Shown: positions 7,051 to 10,674 of the stretch, piece after piece | Numbering within the stretch: position 1 is the stretch's first letter | How the letters are laid out: every line of letters begins with the position of its first letter | Source: Hyphomicrobium sp. | GTDB lineage: Bacteria > Pseudomonadota > Alphaproteobacteria > Rhizobiales > Hyphomicrobiaceae | Assembly (NCBI GenBank): GCA_030598645.1 | Contig: JAUVPN010000062.1 | Coordinates: forward strand, 1-10,674 | DNA: 10,674 nucleotides | Direction of reading: 5' to 3' | The notes under the pieces: model-generated | Seen by the model: only the letters and a program-made list of their open reading frames with translations | Told to the model about the DNA's origin: nothing | Databases searched by the model: none | Made by a program: the position numbers and the translations under genes

Positions 7051-9474
7051 ATGGCGCAAAGTGGGAAACATATAGCGAACATGACCCCTCCGAAACCGGC
7101 GGAAGATCCGCCCTTCGATTTGCCTGAGGCGCCACCCAGCAATCCCAAACCGCCTCTCTCCGCACGGGCGGTGCAACGCGCGACCGCTCCGACCTACATG
7201 GACGGACTTAATCCCGAGCAAAGGCAAGCCGTCGAGGCGCTTGAGGGGCCCGTGCTGGTTCTGGCCGGAGCTGGCACGGGCAAAACGCGGGTGCTAACAA
7301 CACGCATCGCGCACATTTTGGCGAGCGGCAGCGCCTACCCTAGCCAAGTACTTGCCGTCACCTTCACCAACAAGGCCGCGCGCGAGATGAAGGAACGTAT
7401 TGGCGACCTCGTAGGCAGTGCAGTAGAAGGCATGCCGTGGCTCGGCACGTTTCACTCGATAGGCGTGAAGATCCTGCGCCGTCATGCTGAACTTGTGGGC
7501 TTGTCGTCCGGGTTCACCATCCTGGATACGGATGACCAGATCCGCTTGATTAAACAAGTGATCGAAGCGGAAGGGCTCGACAAGGATCGCTGGCCCGCAC
7601 GTCAGCTCGCCGCCCTGATCGATGGCTGGAAAAACCGCGGCCTTACTCCAGACAAGGTGCCGGCGGGCGAGGCATACGGTTTCGCGGCCGGCAAGGGAGC
7701 GCATCTCTACACCGCCTATCAGCGCCGCCTCAAGCAGTTGAATGCCTGCGACTTTGGCGACTTATTACTGGAGAGTCTGCGGCTGCTGCTAGAGAAACCC
7801 GATGTGCTCGCCGACTACCAACGCCGTTTCAACTACATGCTCGTGGACGAATACCAAGATACCAACATCGTGCAGTACTTGTGGCTGCGTCTGTTGGCTC
7901 AGGGCTCGCCAAACCTTTGCTGCGTCGGAGATGATGATCAATCAATCTATGGTTGGCGCGGCGCGGAAGTCGACAATATCTTAAGGTTCGAAAAAGATTT
8001 CCCCGGCGCCAAGGTGATCCGGCTTGAGCGCAATTACCGCTCAACGGGACACATCCTCGCCGCCGCTGCAGGCCTCATCTCGGAGAACAAGGGGCGACTG
8101 GGCAAAACCCTTTTTACCGATAGTGAGCCAGGCAACAAGGTTTCGATGACGGCCGTGTGGGATGATGAGGAGGAAGCGCGAGGCATTGGGGACGACATCG
8201 AGGAGATGCAGCATGCACGCCAATCTCTCAACGAGGTCGCCATTCTGGTACGCGCATCATTCCAAATGCGCGCCTTTGAAGACCGCTTCACTACACTCGG
8301 TCTGCCCTATCGAGTCATCGGCGGCCCGCGTTTCTATGAGCGTCAAGAGATCAAGGACGCCATCGCCTATCTGCAAATCACTGCTAACCCAGCAAATGAC
8401 CTGAAGTTTGAGCGCATTATAAATGTGCCCAAGCGCGGGCTGGGCGACACCTCGGTGAAACGCGTGCACGAGCTGGCGCGAAAGCGGTCCATCCCCATGT
8501 ATCAGGCCGCGCAGATGATCATTGAGACCGAAGAGCTGACCGGCAAGGCTCGCAAGTCGCTTGCTGACCTCACCGCCAGCTTCGAACGCTGGCGCTCGAT
8601 GATCTCGCACGTAACACATACCGAACTAGCTGAGCTGATCTTGGACGAGTCCGGCTATACTGCTATGTGGCAGGCGGACAAAAGCCCACAAGCCCAGTCG
8701 CGGCTGGAGAACCTCAAGGAACTCGTTCGCTCCATGCACGAGTTCGAAAGCCTGCACGGCTTTCTGGAACATGTCAGCCTCGTCATGGACACTGATCGAG
8801 CAGGCGACAGCGATTGTGTCTCGCTCATGACGCTACACGCTGCCAAGGGACTAGAATTCGATGTCGTCTTTCTGCCGGGCTGGGAAGAAGGGTTATTTCC
8901 TCATCAACGTAGCCTCGATGAGAACGGCCAAGCGGGCCTTGAAGAGGAACGCCGACTTGCTTACGTCGGCATAACGCGCGCCAAGCGGTTGGCGAAGGTG
9001 TCATTCGCGCAGAATCGGCGCAACCGCGGGCTCTATCAGTCAGCGTTGCCCTCACGCTTCGTCGACGAGCTTCCTGAGGCCCACGTCGACGTCGCTGAAG
9101 CCAAAATGCCGTTCAGCGGAGCCTATCAGAACTTCGGCGGCACCTTCGGCTCTGGCTTTGGCGGCAGCCGCTTCGACGAAGACGCGATGCCATTCGAATC
9201 CGGTTATGAGACGCCGGGCTGGAAGCGCGCCAAAGCTCGCACCCGCGACGGCTTCAGTCGCGATTCAGGGCGTAAATCCAGCGCACCAGGAACAATCGAG
9301 GGTGAGCTTGTCGCGTCGTCAACGCAGCAACCGACCTTTCAGCGTGGCGAGCGCGTATTGCATGAAAAGTTCGGACCAGGAACGATCAGCGACGTCGACG
9401 GCAACAAGCTCACCATCGATTTTGATGAAACGGGCCGCAAGCGCGTCATCGATAGCTTCGTGGAGCGCGCGTGA
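7051..9474 (+). CDS. uvrD: UvrD/PcrA-type superfamily 1 DNA helicase
   Basis: An ATP-driven 3'-to-5' DNA helicase used in nucleotide excision repair, mismatch repair and removal of recombination intermediates. From the ATG at 7051 it has 807 residues and all SF1A motifs in order: Q motif G-L-N-P-E-Q-R-Q, Walker A A-G-A-G-T-G-K-T (72-79, K78), Ia T-F-T-N-K-A-A, II D-E-Y-Q-D (266-270), III G-D-D-D-Q-S-I-Y-G-W-R-G-A (293-305), IV L-E-R-N-Y-R-S-T (325-332), V L-M-T-L-H-A-A-K-G-L-E-F (592-603) and VI L-A-Y-V-G-I-T-R-A-K-R (636-646). A disordered linker leads to a C-terminal Tudor-like domain (R-V-L-H-E-K-F-G-P-G-T-I, in the last 40 residues), which in PcrA/UvrD contacts RNA polymerase. UvrD and PcrA cannot be told apart from motifs alone; proteobacterial members are called UvrD. 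The start is uncertain: 7051 has GAGGA touching the ATG, 7081 is an alternative, and the frame is open to 6895. RecBCD/AddA-type nuclease domains are absent. Confidence 0.93.
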   Translation: MAQSGKHIANMTPPKPAEDPPFDLPEAPPSNPKPPLSARAVQRATAPTYMDGLNPEQRQAVEALEGPVLVLAGAGTGKTRVLTTRIAHILASGSAYPSQVLAVTFTNKAAREMKERIGDLVGSAVEGMPWLGTFHSIGVKILRRHAELVGLSSGFTILDTDDQIRLIKQVIEAEGLDKDRWPARQLAALIDGWKNRGLTPDKVPAGEAYGFAAGKGAHLYTAYQRRLKQLNACDFGDLLLESLRLLLEKPDVLADYQRRFNYMLVDEYQDTNIVQYLWLRLLAQGSPNLCCVGDDDQSIYGWRGAEVDNILRFEKDFPGAKVIRLERNYRSTGHILAAAAGLISENKGRLGKTLFTDSEPGNKVSMTAVWDDEEEARGIGDDIEEMQHARQSLNEVAILVRASFQMRAFEDRFTTLGLPYRVIGGPRFYERQEIKDAIAYLQITANPANDLKFERIINVPKRGLGDTSVKRVHELARKRSIPMYQAAQMIIETEELTGKARKSLADLTASFERWRSMISHVTHTELAELILDESGYTAMWQADKSPQAQSRLENLKELVRSMHEFESLHGFLEHVSLVMDTDRAGDSDCVSLMTLHAAKGLEFDVVFLPGWEEGLFPHQRSLDENGQAGLEEERRLAYVGITRAKRLAKVSFAQNRRNRGLYQSALPSRFVDELPEAHVDVAEAKMPFSGAYQNFGGTFGSGFGGSRFDEDAMPFESGYETPGWKRAKARTRDGFSRDSGRKSSAPGTIEGELVASSTQQPTFQRGERVLHEKFGPGTISDVDGNKLTIDFDETGRKRVIDSFVERA

Positions 9475-9528
9475 ATTCCGATCTTGCTTGACGTTACATT
9501 TCGTTGATTGGCGAAGCAAAAGAGCCAG

Positions 9529-10077
9529 TTATGGCGCACGGACTTTTTGCGCCTCAAATGCGCCCTCGGCGCTCTTTTTTGGATCGCTCTGCATTAGCGG
9601 ATCACCACCCATCGGCACGAAGTACAAGGTCATCGTGCCTGATAGCTTCGCCGTGGACAGGTCAAAAGAGCCATCTATATCGAGACGGCCAATGAGCTGC
9701 TTGGGCGTGCTAGGAGTGACGAAAGTAAAATCCAAGACCGTCGCCAAAAAACGCGCGACACCATTTTCGTTTGATACGCAGCGCCACGCGCCGCGTCCGC
9801 CGCTGAAAGGACCGAACCCCGGCTCTCCCGCTTCACCGGAGTCAGTAAAGAAAGCATGCCCGCCATTCGTCAACGAAATAAGACTTCGGCTAATGAATTT
9901 GTTGCTCCCATCTTTGGCGAAGTTGGTGCTCAAATAGGTCCCAACGGCATCTAAGCATTTCGAAAGAGGGAGACCCGCGTTCTGAGCGCCCGCGTCTGAT
10001 CCGCCGAGAACCGCGCACACAAAGACAACGCCCGGGGTCATAGCAACCAATTTCGCTATTCTCTGCAAGTTTATCAT
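9529..10077 (-). CDS. Exported protein of unknown function
   Basis: I do not recognise a family. The 182-residue product begins with a typical Sec signal peptide: basic residues (R6, K9), a hydrophobic core around 14-25 (G-V-V-F-V-C-A-V-L) and a likely signal peptidase I site after A29-G30-A31. The mature part, about 151 residues, has two cysteines (C41 and C100) that could form a periplasmic disulfide, a glycine-rich loop (G-E-P-G-F-G-P-F-S-G-G-R-G), and alternating hydrophobic stretches such as L-D-F-T-F-V and T-M-T-L-Y-F-V that suggest beta strands. No lipobox cysteine follows the cleavage site, so it is probably soluble. The signal peptide is the main argument that this frame is real rather than the + strand frame overlapping it. 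The ATG at 10077 has AGG directly before it. It converges with uvrD (54 bases between stops) and diverges from the STAS gene. Confidence 0.7.
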   Translation of the reverse strand: MINLQRIAKLVAMTPGVVFVCAVLGGSDAGAQNAGLPLSKCLDAVGTYLSTNFAKDGSNKFISRSLISLTNGGHAFFTDSGEAGEPGFGPFSGGRGAWRCVSNENGVARFLATVLDFTFVTPSTPKQLIGRLDIDGSFDLSTAKLSGTMTLYFVPMGGDPLMQSDPKKSAEGAFEAQKVRAP

Positions 10078-10214
10078 CCTGCGGCACCCATTCTCCGATC
10101 ACCACCGACCGTGCAGCTTGCTTATGACACGCTTTTCTGCAGGCGTGGGATTAACTCGCACCTTTTTAGTAGGTTGTTGCGTAAGGTCACGTCGCGCTGT
10201 CACGCCAGGGTGTA

Positions 10215-10220
10215 TATAAT
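10215..10220 (+). promoter_or_regulatory. Candidate -10 box (TATAAT) upstream of the STAS-like gene
   Basis: A perfect TATAAT sits at 10215-10220 in an otherwise GC-rich stretch, 49 bases upstream of the ATG at 10270. No good -35 box lies at the usual distance (the best match, TTGCGT at 10177-10182, is too far), so this would be a -10-driven or activator-dependent promoter. Expected start of transcription is near 10227. Confidence 0.35.
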
Positions 10221-10269
10221 AAACCCCAGCGATTGCACGCGTTCTCTGCCCACGGCACATGGAGCCCCC

Positions 10270-10635
10270 ATGATCGAGCTACTGAAGGATTTTCCGCAAA
10301 ACGTTGTTGCCCTCTCGGCTGCGGGCCAAGTGACAAAGGAGAACTATGAGAAAGTGCTCATACCAGCCGTTGAGCGCGCGCTTGCTCAGCACGAGAGGGT
10401 CCGACTCTACTATCAGATCGGCGCTGATTTTTCCGGTATGGATCCTGGCGCTCTATGGGCGGACACCAAAGTCGGCATGGGGCACTTCCTCAAGTGGGAC
10501 AAGATTGCTGTGGTGACGGACGTCGAATGGATCCGGCTGTCGGTCACGGCCTTCGGTTTCCTGATGCCGGCGCAGGTGAAGGTCTTTTCTCTGGCAGACG
10601 CCAAACAAGGACGCGAGTGGATTACTGCAGAATAG
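10270..10635 (+). CDS. SpoIIAA-like / STAS domain protein
   Basis: A cytoplasmic protein of 121 residues that fits the SpoIIAA-like family (STAS/SEC14 fold). Seen features are an opening beta strand N-V-V-A-L-S-A-A-G-Q-V-T (11-22), the K-E-N-Y-E-K-V-L-I-P helix (23-32), R-V-R-L-Y-Y-Q-I (43-50), A-L-W-A-D-T-K-V-G (61-69), and W-D-K-I-A-V-V-T-D-V-E-W-I-R (76-89), the most characteristic part of the family, followed by F-x-x-A-x-x-W-I near the end. No function is established for most members; binding of small ligands or a regulatory role is only suggested by the fold. The start at 10270 is chosen because GGAG (10261-10264) lies 5 bases upstream as a good Shine-Dalgarno and the family begins there; the frame is open back to 10111 but the extra 53 residues look non-coding and span the promoter candidate. 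Confidence 0.85.
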   Translation: MIELLKDFPQNVVALSAAGQVTKENYEKVLIPAVERALAQHERVRLYYQIGADFSGMDPGALWADTKVGMGHFLKWDKIAVVTDVEWIRLSVTAFGFLMPAQVKVFSLADAKQGREWITAE

Positions 10636-10674
10636 AGACGCAGAAATTCAAACGCGCAGCATTTGTGCCTCCTA

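Noticed and set aside
9484..9519. TTGCTT / AAGCAA inverted repeat after uvrD as a terminator
   Set aside because: Only 6 bp with a 24-base loop and no T-tract; not convincing.
9158..9937. A 259-codon + strand frame overlapping the end of uvrD and the exported-protein gene
   Set aside because: It runs out of frame through the uvrD Tudor-like domain and antisense to a gene with a convincing signal peptide; its translation shows no domain.

Overview
The window is a chromosomal, mostly housekeeping stretch from an alphaproteobacterium, most likely of the Hyphomicrobiales (Rhizobiales). The evidence is the alphaproteobacterial type of SspB with its conserved C-terminal tail, a tmRNA coding segment followed directly by sspB, the fumC plus ribbon-helix-helix pair, an unusually long AsmA-type protein and moderately GC-rich coding sequence. 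I see no insertion sequence, phage gene, CRISPR array, tRNA or rRNA.

Layout. Positions 1 to about 140 are the 3' end of a tmRNA gene (ssrA), cut by the window edge; the end of the degradation tag (Y-A-E-A-A-L-A-A-stop) can be read directly at 3-29. Next on the + strand are sspB (189-890), whose product is the adaptor that carries ssrA-tagged proteins to ClpXP, then class II fumarase fumC (1059-2462) and a 72-73-residue ribbon-helix-helix protein (2521-2739). A very long minus-strand AsmA-family gene (2740-6687) meets the ribbon-helix-helix gene tail to tail, with the two stop codons touching. A 363-base divergent intergenic region (6688-7050) with two hairpins and a promoter candidate separates it from a + strand UvrD/PcrA-type DNA helicase gene (about 7051-9474). 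Then come a minus-strand gene for a small exported protein of unknown function (9529-10077), a divergent intergenic region, and a + strand SpoIIAA-like/STAS protein gene (10270-10635).

The clearest functional link is ssrA with sspB: the RNA encodes the tag and the neighbouring protein recognises it, so the two steps of clearing products of stalled ribosomes sit side by side, possibly on one transcript. The other genes (TCA cycle, envelope biogenesis, DNA repair) have no evident functional link to it. I found no convincing undescribed multi-gene system. The points most worth a second look are the ssrA-sspB arrangement, the long SspB linker, the coiled-coil tail of the AsmA protein, the structured region upstream of uvrD with its unresolved start, and the uncharacterised exported protein.
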